From Volvox africanus (taxonomy: Eukaryota > Chlorophyta > Chlorophyceae > Chlamydomonadales > Volvocaceae), in contig BSDZ01000078.1 in the NCBI GenBank assembly GCA_030268105.1, positions 1,488,001 through 1,552,000 of the forward strand: 64,000 nt of DNA. Reading direction: 5' to 3'. Shown here piece after piece: positions 23,600-33,974 of this stretch. The position numbers and the translations under genes are program-made. The notes below the pieces were generated by a model. It ran no database searches, was not told the DNA's origin, and saw only the letters and a list, made by a program, of their open reading frames with translations. Each line of letters begins with the position of its first letter. Positions within the stretch are counted from its first letter, which is position 1.

Positions 23600-24472
23600 A
23601 TCAAACATGTTCGTCGTGATACAGGTGACTGTTTGGCGGATATGCTACCTGTACTATGCTCCGTACGAGACAGTTGTATACGTGCGTGGCGGCCATCTCG
23701 CAGGGACCCTGTTTGGGACCGTACCGAGGCGGCTGTTTGTGACGTGTCAGTTCGGAGCGACGAAGATGGCGTTTGGTACGGGCGGGTAAGCACACACCTG
23801 TTGTCGGGATTCTACTGTCTTGCTGTGTGTGGGGGGGGGGGAAGGGGGTTCCCGGCACTGACAGACATGAATTTGGCTTGGAACACAGGTACAGCTTCTG
23901 CTCAGCATTACACACACGCAGACCCATGACTTGGTGTATGTGAGGTGGCTCGAAGCACCCGAGGAGGACTGGTAGAGGGAGCTTCACCTCCAACCGTTGC
24001 AATGGCGCAGGTGTGGTGGGTGGCCAAGGGACGGCAAAAAAAAGGGTCGAACTCGAGCCTAACCCAAAACCGCACCCCCACCCCCACCCCCCGCCGCAGG
24101 AAGCCTGGTGCACCACATGCCTCCTTTGGGTACATCCCCTTGGAGTCCGTCATCGAGCGTGTTTGCATTGTTCGGACCCTGCGGCCAATTGTGGGGAAAC
24201 GTGGGGCCTCCGATATGCTGGTAGATCCTAAGGATGACGATAAAACGTCACAGTTTGTGTTGAATAACCTCGTTGGGCCGCCCCCTGAGGAGCTGCTGCC
24301 TGTAGTGCCAGACGAGGTGGCAGAAGCAGTGAGGGAGGAGGGCATGGGAATGCAGCTACGTCCCTGCCAGGTTAGCATGCGACTGGGTGCCGCCATGGCT
24401 GCTATGGAAGTAAAGGCGTGGGGCTGGGAGCCACACCCAGCAGAGGTGAAGGGAGACGGATTGGTGAAGTAG
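23600..24472 (+). CDS. C-terminal module of a large transposon-type protein (three exons)
   Basis: Three stretches join with matching phases: ~23600-23785 (donor CGG|GTAAGC), 23889-23971 (acceptor AACACAG, donor TG|GTAGAG) and 24100-24472 (acceptor CGCCGCAG, stop TAG). The joined reading runs SDEDGVWYGR, VQLLLSITHT, DLVYVRWLEAPEEDW, KPGAPHASFGYIPLESVIER, FVLNN. The pattern VWYG(R/K)V...VRWLE...FGYIPLE...VRIV...FV.N is, from memory, the C-terminal region of proteins from large cut-and-paste elements of algae and fungi (KDZ/Plavaka-like). No transposase core was seen in the window. It shares the strand with the USP-like stretch just upstream and may be one gene with it. Clean splice phases suggest this end is still intact. 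Confidence 0.5.
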
Positions 24473-24673
24473 GGTGGCATTGTTCAACAAGGCCAAGTTG
24501 GGATGTCAGCGATTTGTGAGAATAATGTGAACAAGGAGGAGGCCAGGACAAAGAGAGGACCAAGGCAGCTGGCGCTGTCGGGCTATGACTGTACAATATG
24601 TATCCCTGTAATGTATACAACCGGATAATGATTGAATCCCGTACAGCAATTGCATGGCCTCTGCCAACCGCTG

Positions 24674-24754
24674 CAAACTATAGTTTGATCAGCTATAGCT
24701 GGCATCGACTGTAGCTAGGACGACTATTGTTGGACTATAGTCTCATACTATAGT
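24674..24754. repeat. Cluster of perfect palindromes with CTATAG core
   Basis: Four palindromes lie within 81 bases: CAAACTATAGTTTG (24674-24687), CAGCTATAGCTG (24690-24701), GACTATAGTC (24733-24742) and ACTATAGT (24747-24754). The shared core is CTATAG with different flanks, so this is not a simple microsatellite. It sits in the gap after the transposon-type gene (stop at 24472). Confidence 0.8.
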
Positions 24755-25212
24755 CAATGTTATTATTGTCTAAAAGAATCGTCTATTGGTTGGATATAGC
24801 TGACTGACCGCACCACAGCAACATCGCCGCCACGTCATGAGGATCCGTACCCGGCGGTATCTGCCCACCAGCGCTCAGAATCAACCTGTGACGTACGGTT
24901 ATATGACATCAACTGTTTGCAGAAACCGAAAAATGAAACGATATCATTTATTCCGTTAGTTGTTATCTGCTTTTGCCATTTTCGAGTGCATTCTCCAGCC
25001 ACTGGAGGATTTATTACTTATCAACTTTCCTCCCGCTTCCCATCCTCCTCCTCCAGGACGCACAGGGCAGCTATCGCGGGGTCTGTTGCTTGATTTGGAG
25101 ACCCAGGCCCCTTCCGGGCCTGTACAAGGAGGTTATTGGTTAACATTTATAACTAGCCATATTATTATAACCATATTACTTTATCATTGCCGCTCCCTGA
25201 AACTCCCACACC

Positions 25213-27043
25213 TGAGCGGTTCTAACTGCCGCAGTAGCGCCCTCTGGGCTGCCCGATTCGTCGGCTGCTGCTTCCTCATCACCACCAGTCACCGCCACCG
25301 GGGAAGCCTGCACAGCGGCTTCGGCGGTAGTGACGTCATCCTGTCCCGCCAGTGCCAGTACGAGAGCGGCGCTGTCGACTAAGATTCCTGGCACCCGCAG
25401 CGCCGCCGCTGAGTTCGCTAGGAGCTCCGAAACCAGGGTGTGGAGCTCCTTGGGTGGGTCAACGGTGCCATCATCACCGCCACTGTCGGCGGCTGCGACA
25501 GAAGCACCTTCTGGACGAAGAACCGGAATGGGAACGTGGGCCCGTGTTAGAGCTAGACGCTCTAAGCCCCACTAGGGGTAATCCTCGAAGCGAGGAGACA
25601 CTGAAGCCGTACAGAAGTCGTTTTGGCCTCCTAAACAACAAGGGCATTTGTTGCCCTAGGGAGGAAGTAAGGAAGGGAGAGAATTTTTAGATTGAAGCCT
25701 CAGGTTGACGGGTCATAACCGTCCTGAGACTTTACAATATATAAATCAATCTTTTCTTACGGGTTCAAGAGCTAGACGCTCTAACATCTGGAGTCTCAGG
25801 CTCCAAGCCTGGAAAAAAAGGAAACAAAAGCGTCAATTGTCAAAGACCCTGCAACGACCACTAGGAATTAGGACTACTTTCAATGGCAGCAACGGTGGAT
25901 AAATGAACCCCCGGAACCTAAAACCTTCTACCCACAGCCAGGTTGGTGCATGACCGACCTTCATCTGTCCTTAGGTGCGCGACACTATCTCACTCAACTT
26001 CTAAGTATTGTAAAGGAAAGATATGAAACTGAAAAATAGAAAAACAATGATTTCCTTTAATTGCTTTTCATTTTTTTATGTAAGTGTCTGAAAGTGACCG
26101 TGCAGTGTCGCCGTCACTAGGAGACAGCCAGAATGGTGGAGAACCCGGAGGGTCCTGAGGTCCGACTACCCTGACAAGCACTACCCTGCTTGCTCGGGTC
26201 GCAGAATTAGAACGGCAGAACGCCAACAAAGACCGCCGAATGGTATGAAAAGAAAAAGAACGATGTTTGGCAGAACATATTGAATCATGGGAGAATGGGA
26301 GAGCTTCAAAAGTCAAAAGTTCTACAGCCCCATTGGCCATTGCTCCGTATTGGAAAATCCGCTCAACCGCCTCTGAGTGTATCAACATGCTGCGCAGAGC
26401 ATGACATACCACTCCATCGTAAGAAGGCCATTCTGTTGCAAAGTGTGGAAATACTGAACAAAATGTTCAGCATTCATCCCCGGCTTAAACTGCGGCTCAG
26501 GGATTTTCACAGTTTGAGTCTTTTGTTTGCCTGTAACGGGAAAGACCCCAGCAAATCCATTTACCTCGAAGAGCTCTGCTCTTCCTAATATAAAGACATT
26601 TCACCACTACACCTGGTCACTTCATTTTTCAGTTCCTAGTTAGGCTTACCATCTTTAGGTAAAACCTCAAGCACGCAATTAACCGAAGATAATTTCTAGT
26701 TATTTCTTCTTAAATGCTACAACAGCACGTGTATTTGTGTATTCGTTTATTTTTTTCTTGTGTATTTTTGTGTTTTGGTATGTTTGCATGCCGAGGGAAG
26801 GAGGATGAGGGTGAATATGCACGAGACCTGGCCGTACATCTGATGTGGGGTATAACATCACCTACTATCGACCATCATCACCACCGACTGATTTTGAATG
26901 GTTGCTGGGATTATGGTTGTGGTGGGGAATCAGAATAATCAATGGACCCACGGGTCACAGAAGCCACGGGTCACAATGTATATACTATATAAAATATATA
27001 CCACCATCTATATGTGTGTGTATATAATATACATATGTATCTC

Positions 27044-27089
<46 letters not shown>

Positions 27090-30000
27090 TGATATTTGGT
27101 GGGAGTTGGAGGGGGATAGAAGAAATATGAAGTTGGATATCGTTTCTTTAGCCTCCGCAAGCCCCACAACCGCCTCAAACCCCTCCGACATTCCGTTTCT
27201 TCCCATCCCTCCGCCTCACCCTCCAGCTGCTGCTTGATCCACCCCAGCCCCAGGTGCTCCGCGAGCTCAATGGCCCCCAGGGGGGGCAGTTCGGGGCGGC
27301 TTCCCAGGCGGGATAAGGCCTCCAAGGACATACCCAGGAAGGACGTCCGATAGCGGCCTATTACGTGAGGGGGAGTGAGGGGGAGGAGGGGCCGCCGCGA
27401 AGGTGCAAAACACATGTACGGCATACGTTCACGTCTGTAGGAACGATGGGACGGTGATGTGACAGAAATCTAGGGGAAGGTAAACGGAGGGTGGGAAGGT
27501 TCCGGAATGGTGCAGCGAGCCCGTAAAAAAACACGAGCTGTACGGCGTATAGTACGGCGGGACAGTGTTACGGGCTGTGTAGAGTTCGAGAACGGGTAGG
27601 GAAAGGGCAGAGTTTATGTGCATGTGTGTGCATGTGTGTAGGGGGCGGGGGTTTTAGGGTTTTGCCATGAGATGGCTGCCTCATCTCCAATGCTAACAAA
27701 CTTATCGCCGCTATCCTCCACTCGGAGAATGACGATGGAATCCAGTGACCCATGGGTCAGTGGTGGCAATGACGACGACGACGACGAGGGCTGCTCGTCT
27801 GACAGTTGCGCTGCGGCCCCTCCCGCACCTGTGTGAACCCGTGTGAATTCCATGTTTCCCTCCCCCACTCTATCACCCGCCCGCCCATCCATCCTCTCCT
27901 TCCCCCTTACATCCCGCCCCACCCCATACCCGGCCCTTATCTCACCGGGCGCCACGACCCCCTCCGCGGGCACGGCCACCAGCCAGGGGGGCAGGGGGGG
28001 GTCTCGTCGTCCAAGCCGAACTTGCTGCCTGTCGGGGCGGGTTTCCCCAGCATGGTGATGCGATTTATCTTACAACCGACCCAGTAACAGAAAATAACTG
28101 AAATAAAAATAATACTTATAAATCATTAATCACTAAACATATAATATATTAGGGATCTGATACATTGATTATGGGAGCGGAGGATCAGGAGCGGGGGGTT
28201 GCAGTCCCCTGCACCTCCGTGTCTCTGTCTCCCTCCCTGTCTCTCTCCTTCTGAGCGCCCTTCTGGGACCCACGCGTAAATTGTTTGACAAGGGTTTAGG
28301 AACGTTTTGGTTTTCATAGTTTCGGATCTCTTAAAACTCCCAACCCTCATCCCCCAAACCCCCAACCGGGGCAAACAGATCCACACGTCCGCACTGCTAC
28401 CCGGGCCTTATATGTACTCAAGAGTTCAGTACTGATTGGATTAAGACCTCGCTGTTTCCCGCCCTCCCCTCCCGAGTCCCTAAGTCTTACTCACCTTGTT
28501 CCCGACGACCGGGATGCGGCGGCGGCACGAAGTGGAATATGGCCTCCACCGTTCCCGTGTTGATGAGCTGCAGCCGCATGGGCACGGGCCGCCCCAGCGC
28601 CACCCACTCGCCCGCCTCTAGAACCACCGGCTCCACCGTGACCCTGGGAAGAGGTCATGGAGGGGGACGACGGGGGCGGGACGGGTTGGAGAGACGAGGG
28701 AGGGGGGCCGAATGGGAGAGACGAGGGAGGGGGGAGTCCAATAGGAGAGACGAGGGAGGGGGGCCGAATGGGAGAGACGAGGGAGGGGGGTCGAATAGGA
28801 GAGACGAGGGGGAGGGGGGTCGAATGGGAGAGACGAGGGAGGGGGGTCGAATAGGAGAGACGAGGGAGGGGGGTCGAATGGGAGAGACGAGGGAGGGGGT
28901 CCGAATGGGAGAGACGAGGGAGGGGGGTCGAACAGGAGAGACGAGGGAGGGGGGCCGAATGGGAGAGACGAGGGAGGGGGGTCGAATAGGAGAGACGAGG
29001 GGGAGGGGGGTCGAATGGGAGAGACGAGGGAGGGGGGTCGAATGGGAGAGACGAGGGAGGGGGGTCGAATAGGAGAGACGAGGGGGAGGGGGGTCGAATG
29101 GGAGAGACGAGGGAGGGGGGCCGAATGGGAGAGACGAGGGGGAGGGGGGGCGAATAGGAGAGACGAGGGAGGGGGGTCGAATAGGAGAGACGAGGGAGGG
29201 GGAGCGAATGGGAGAGATGAGGGGGAGAGGGGGCGAATGGGAGAGCCGAGGGAGGGGGCCCGAATGGGAGAGACGAGGGAGGGGGGCCGAATGGGAGAGA
29301 CGAGGGGGAGGGGGGTCGGATGGGAGAGACGAGGGAGGGGGGGCGAATGGGAGAGACGAGGGGGAGGGGACGCTTCCGGGTGCTGGTGCGAGGGTTGTGG
29401 CCGTTTGACGGAAACGGGAGGAGAGATAAAACAAGCCAGAAGGAATAAGGGAAAGAGGAGGCCAGGCGGAGAAAGGAGGGGACGGCTGCTCACTGACCCA
29501 TGGGTCAGCGGTGAGCTCCCTGGCCTGCACCACGCCACTCAGACACTTACCGCGGCCGCAGAGACTGCTGCATCAGATCCACCGCGCGCATTCCCGCCTC
29601 CAGCACCCCCTCAATACGACGCCGGTCGTACGACACCATCTCCGCCACGAAAGCAGCCGCCACCTGCATGGATGGAAAAAACTTGAATGGATAGACAACG
29701 GATAGGCTGGACGCGCCACGAGGGGAGGGAGGCGCTGGAGTGGCTTTTGCGGAAATACGCGCCGAGACCACATCGCACGCGTTTAATTACGAAGAAACGT
29801 ACGACGGCACCCCTTCGCAAAACCCATCCACCTCCACGCTTGACTCTAAACTTCCCGGTAATCCCAAGTACGAAATTTCACTTAATCAAAAATGCTTAAA
29901 AGTCAACATACTTGTCATATTTTTTATATGAACCTTGATAAATCGTAGATAAGCCTTCTCTTGAAGTCCCTTGAGCAAGCCCAACCCCTAAAGAGGTAAC

Positions 30001-31190
30001 TAACCCATCGCCTGAGTCCTGTGTATGATCGCGAACTGTTCACAGCGCACAGGTTTATGATCGCTAACGGTCAACTCCCCCCTCCAGTACGCCAACTGCT
30101 GCAACCCTGGAGCGATCATGGAGCAGTGCCGCTACCCCCATGCCCCCCGGCAATGTGGGGTTGGGATGGATGTGGAGGGTGTGTTTGGTGGTTTCGGAGC
30201 CCGGTGCGCGTCCACCAGAGGATGTGGTCGCACCATGCAGGAGTGCGCCGCTTATATTTTTCGGGGTCAGCTGGGGAGGGGGAAGGGGAGGGGGAAGAAG
30301 TTTACCTGTTGGCATAGCGTGTGTGTGTATGTGCCTTTTAAGAATTTGGGACAGATACGTGCAAAACACGTATCGCTCTCCAAGTAACCGTTTTGCACCT
30401 TTCACTACTTCTTCCTCTTCCTGACATATGGTTGTAATATTTGAGTTATCATAAACTAAAATATGAAACAATATATTTTGAAATTTAAATTTGATTATTG
30501 ATGCATCATATAAACATTATCATTGCCGTAGGTAGCCGATTGGCAGGCAACGCGGAAGGGGAGGGAAAAACCATGATACTAAAACGCACCTGCGGCGCCG
30601 CCAGGTCCCGCCGCCGCTCCGGAATCACCGTTGTCGACCTCCCCGCCTTGTGTCGCCGCTAACGAGGCCACTGTCGGCGTCGCCGCCGCCACCGCCAGTG
30701 ATCGGGCGGAAACTGAGGCCGGCAGGTCGTCGCCGTTGTAGACGTGCGTTCCCATCTTGAATTTGTATGTGGGCAGGAACGTCAAACGCCCCTTATGCCA
30801 TCCCTGGAGCATGGTAGGGTCGTACATGCCGTATGGGAGTGCAGTGTGGGGCGGGAGATGTGTACACGAGTGGGGAGATGTACGGACGTGCAGCGGAGGA
30901 AGATGTGAGTAATATGAAAAGACGCAGTTAGAGTTTCCTTTTCACATCCCGAAACGCTGGGTCCTGCTGTCACGCACGTAGTACGACATGTTGTACGATA
31001 CATACGCACCTGAAACACACGGCCCGCCGCACGCTCTCTGTTGAGCTGGTCAGCGGCCAGCAGCTGATCTAGCCGGCCCGCACGGATGGCGGTGCGGACG
31101 TCCGCGTCCGTAAGGCCCTGCTGACCCATGGGTCGCCCCTCACCGCTGATGTTTCCCACCGCCGGCGAAGTCGTTGCGGCGGTTGGGACC
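25213..31190 (-). CDS. Type II inositol polyphosphate 5-phosphatase, OCRL/INPP5B-like, 5' incomplete
   Basis: Enzymes of this family remove the 5-phosphate from PI(4,5)P2 and related lipids at endosomes, Golgi or cilia. Exons (minus strand): ~31190-31010 (DQLNRERAAGRVFQ), 30803-30590 (GWHKGRLTFLPTYKFKMGT), 30270-30216 (KYKRRTPAWCDHILW), 30106-30051 (ELTVSDHKP), 29663-29551 (VAAAFVAEMVSYDRRR), 28643-28495 (ASH start, INTGTVEAIFHFVP), ~28060-27946 (PPLPPWLVAVPAEGVVAPG), 27828-27698 (LDSIVILRVEDSGDKF), ~27361-27140 (TSFLGMSLEALSRLG) and 25574-25213 (DPPKELHTLVSELL...VPG, as in the start of a RhoGAP fold). PTYK, PAWCDRILW and SDHKP are family signature motifs. Most joins keep phase; ILW to SDHKP is off by one base, and an 8-base G/C run at ~27997 also shifts frame. 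The exons with GDLNYR and the rest of the RhoGAP domain are missing, so this may be a broken gene. Confidence 0.75.
25547..25784. repeat. Duplicated 17-base hairpin motif
   Basis: AGAGCTAGACGCTCTAA occurs at 25549-25565 and again at 25768-25784. The first copy extends to an inverted repeat TTAGAGC-TAGAC-GCTCTAA (25547-25565) and lies in the RhoGAP-type coding exon. The second lies in the neighbouring intron or spacer. Confidence 0.6.
25785..26990. other. No supported exon
   Basis: This stretch lies between the RhoGAP-type exon and the end of the ASH-domain exons. Open frames are short and AT-rich and no splice-consistent coding piece was found. It is probably intron, possibly with inserted sequence. 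Confidence 0.4.
27043..27090. repeat. (TAGA)n microsatellite
   Basis: About twelve perfect tetranucleotide copies follow a short TA/TG-rich run, within or next to an intron of the 5-phosphatase gene. Confidence 0.9.
28678..29372. repeat. Intronic G-rich minisatellite, 27-29 bp unit, about 25 copies
   Basis: Head-to-tail units of the form CGAATGGGAGAGACGAGGGA plus a G run (GAATG/GAATA variants) fill about 0.7 kb. They lie inside the 5-phosphatase intron between the exons at 29551 and 28643. Read along the gene, the array is almost all C and T and ends only ~35 bases before the acceptor. Units of 27 and 29 bases alternate by GAGGGA versus GAGGGGGA. Long open frames on both strands here are artefacts of the repeat. 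Confidence 0.9.
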
Positions 31191-31198
31191 GTTGAGAT

Positions 31199-31222
31199 TC
31201 AGGGTTTTAGGGTTTTAGATAG
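31199..31222. repeat. Telomere-like tract at the upstream break of the 5-phosphatase
   Basis: GGGTTTTAGGGTTTTAG (31202-31218) corresponds to two units of TTTTAGGG, the Chlamydomonas-type telomere repeat. It stands directly upstream of the first recognisable 5-phosphatase exon. A similar GGGGTTTTAGGGTTTT lies at 27647-27662 inside the gene, so the motif alone does not prove a healed break. Confidence 0.5.
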
Positions 31223-32020
31223 GATTAGAGCAATTGGCACATCCCAGATCTTAATTAAGACCCCCTATAAGCGTAGATGAGACACTGAGAAAACGCCCGC
31301 CTGGGCAGGACCTCCCAGATGTAATGGACTAGCAGCACGTCTTAAACTTGCACTCAGACCCAAATCAGAAACAAGAAAGTTGCTATTTGATTAAAATATA
31401 ATACCAAAAACAAGCTATGGATGTAATGATTGAAAGATGTCATGGCGTCATATTTTGAAGTACCTGCCCGTCAATCTTCTTGCCAGTCACGGAAACCCTA
31501 CCTGGCGGCTTTGCAGTTGCCACGTATCGCGCTGGGTCGTTATATGAAGCGATGTCATCAGCCAAAGCTGCCTACGGCCAAAGAAACAAGTCAAACTGCT
31601 GCTCAGACCGACAGATGGTTCCGAGCTATGCGCTCCGAGCAACGCTTCGTGCTATGCGCTAACGGAATTGCAGCCATATTCTTCAGCGAATAACTATAAC
31701 TCAGCACCTTGACACCCATGTTCGCAAGCAGTTTTTTCATTTTCAGTCTAACTTCTATTAAGGAGAGTAGCTTGCATAACGATTAAAAAGTGATCTTTTA
31801 AAATTATACAGAGCACGTTTGAAGTAACCGCCTGGAATTAAATGAATGGCTAATTGTCCCAGTTTCCCTGAGCTATGCCAACCACCAAGCAACCGTTTTC
31901 GTACCAATAATTTCTTACATGGTAGATGGGGTAGCCTGCAATATTTATGCCGGATATGCATTTGTATTCGCCTACGTTAACTGGGTTTTATTAGATAAAG
32001 CATTATTACATTAGCGGAGG
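31223..32020. other. Intergenic stretch between 5-phosphatase and prolyl 4-hydroxylase
   Basis: I searched this stretch on the minus strand for the missing 5-phosphatase motifs (GDLNYR and upstream) and saw none. It must hold the promoter of the plus-strand hydroxylase, but no clear TATA element stands out. Confidence 0.4.
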
Positions 32021-33794
32021 ATGATCTTTATTGGACGAAAGATGGCCTTTCATGTAGGCACGGCCTTGTTCCTAACCTTCTTATCTCTAGCAGCTGCAAT
32101 CGAGGCTGCTTCAACTTCTAATGTTATCACTGGATCGGGCCATACTGTGGGCTTTGGTGAACTAAAGGTGCGACAACCACTTTGAACGTGGTCATGGCTT
32201 CCGATTTTTCGACGACAGTAATACGTTGCTTACATGCCGGCAGGAGGAATGGCGTGGTGAGGTTGTTCACTTGTCGTGGTCTCCTCGGGCATTCCTTCTA
32301 AAGGGGTTTCTTTCAGACGAGGAATGCGACCACATTGTTGAAAAGGTAACACGTGCTTTTTGTCTGCCAGACAGTGCTCCGGCATTTGCGCGTACTTTTG
32401 TCTAAATTGTTGGTGGTCTAATTTGGAGGAGGCTATGGCCTAGTAATGTAATATGGTCCTCCCTCAGGCAAAACCTCGAATGGTGAAGTCGTCTGTTGTC
32501 GACAACAACACCGGAAAGAGCGTTGATAGCGAGATCCGCACCAGCACGGGTATGTGGTTCTCCAAGGGCGAGGATGAAATCATTTCTCGCATCGAGAAGC
32601 GTGTTGCTCAAGTAACGATGATTCCTTTGGAGAATCATGAGGGTCTCCAGGTGCTGCACTACCACGACGGCCAGAAGTACGAGCCACATTATGATTACTT
32701 CCACGACCCCGTAAACGCTGCACCCGAGCATGGTGGCCAGCGCGTCGTCACGGTCCTTATGTACCTGTGAGTTGTCCCTCTGGAGTAGCGTTGGGTAGTT
32801 GGAACTCTTGCAACGATACCTGCCGGGTTGGGCCGCTTGGCCAAGTGTAATGCGTGGAGGATGCTGGTACTTTGTAATTCACAGCAAGGCTCATTGAATG
32901 CGCACGCACACGCGATGGTTGCCAAGTGCCTCGAGGCTGCAAAAGTCGTTCAGGAATGTTTGGTAAGAAGGCAGGCTGCCTGCCGCATTGTACCAGCCAT
33001 CGTATTGCCACCAGCACTACACATTACTACGGACCTTAATTAATCCCTCAAGAAGATGTCAATCCACCGTTTCTCAAGCCCAAGCCAAATCGTGTGTGGC
33101 CCGCGGGCTTGCAGAACGACTGTTGAGGAGGGTGGCGAGACTGTGCTGCCGCACGCTGATCAGAAGGTCAGCGGCGAGGGCTGGTCTGAGTGCGCCAAGC
33201 GGGGTCTGGCTGTGAGGCCGGTGAAGGGCGATGCGCTCATGTTCTACTCCCTGAAGCCGGACGGCAGCAACGATCCCGCCAGCCTCCATGGCAGCTGCCC
33301 GACCCTCAAGGGGGACAAATGGAGCGCAACCAAGTGGATTCACGTGGGCCCCATCGGGTGAGTTTCTGGTTTGATCATGGAAGATGCCCTGGAAGCACCG
33401 AATACGTACATTGGGTTTATATGTTGTCCTCTGCTTATTATTCATAGCTCATTCTCATTTCATGTAGCGATAGCGACTGCGTGTGAATGTGCGTTTGCTA
33501 TACGATCCGCGCTCGCTTGCCTTTGCTCGTCATTCTTTGGTCCTGCGCAGAGGACGCTGACCAACACGCAACTACACAGAATAGGGTTAATCTCTGATGG
33601 ATGCATCCGTCTCCTCTCGTCCGTCCTTGACGATCACTTTCATGTGCAGTGGCAAGAAAAAAATTAACCTGGGTACGCCAGAGTGTCACGATACGAACGA
33701 GCAGTGCATGGAGTGGGCGTTCTTTGGCGAATGCGAGAAGAACCCTGGTTATATGAAGGAGAACTGCGCACGCTCATGCAAGATGTGCAAGTAG
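32021..33794 (+). CDS. Prolyl 4-hydroxylase with C-terminal ShK-type domain
   Basis: This Fe(II)/2-oxoglutarate dioxygenase hydroxylates proline in secretory proteins, here probably cell-wall/ECM glycoproteins in the ER-Golgi. Five exons join with matching phases to 311 codons plus stop: 32021-32167, 32244-32345, 32468-32766, 33115-33357, 33650-33794. The first ATG after an in-frame stop is 32021; 32042 is an alternative. Exon 1 carries a hydrophobic leader (TALFLTFLSLAAAIEAAS), so the protein is secretory or type II anchored. Exon 2 reads VVHLSWSPRAFLLKGFLSDE, the family's N-terminal signature. The catalytic core shows PHYDYFHD (HxD), EEGGETVLPHAD, SLHGSCPTLKGDKW (distal His) and ATKWIHV (the 2-oxoglutarate-binding Lys region). 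The last exon encodes six cysteines (CHDTNEQCMEWAFFGECEKN...CARSCKMC) in the ShK-type spacing common at the end of algal and plant P4Hs. The gene looks intact. Confidence 0.92.
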
Positions 33795-33969
33795 AGACGA
33801 TACTATGTGGCTATTACGTATATGCGCAGGAAGCACGACGGGGTTCTCGTTCTCGTTCACATGGGGGCATGGGGGAGGGGATACAGAGGCGCGGACGGGG
33901 GAAGAGGGAGGGGGGCGCGGACGGGGAACGGGGAACAGGGACGCGGATGGATGACAGCATCCCATCTCC

Positions 33970-33974
33970 TGTAA
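33970..33974 (+). promoter_or_regulatory. Candidate poly(A) signal TGTAA for the prolyl 4-hydroxylase
   Basis: TGTAA is the usual volvocine polyadenylation signal. This copy lies about 175 bases after the stop codon, a normal 3'-UTR distance. The pentamer is short, so chance occurrence is possible. Confidence 0.4.

Noticed and set aside
28678..29372. Regularly spaced repeats resembling a CRISPR array
   Set aside because: Units are contiguous with no spacers, vary in length and sit in a eukaryotic intron.
28618..29686. Open frames of about 300 codons on both strands (Pro/Ser-rich and Gly/Arg-rich)
   Set aside because: They are translations of the minisatellite, lie in an intron with good borders at 29551 and 28643, and have no codon or domain support.
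31758..31961. Minus-strand frame (HIRHKYCRLPHLP...) as the missing 5' exon of the 5-phosphatase
   Set aside because: It has no GDLNYR or other family motif and no splice phase to the exon at 31010-31190.
33660..33791. Toxin-like six-cysteine (ShK) domain
   Set aside because: It is the last exon of the prolyl 4-hydroxylase, where such domains are common accessory modules. There is no reason to call it a toxin.
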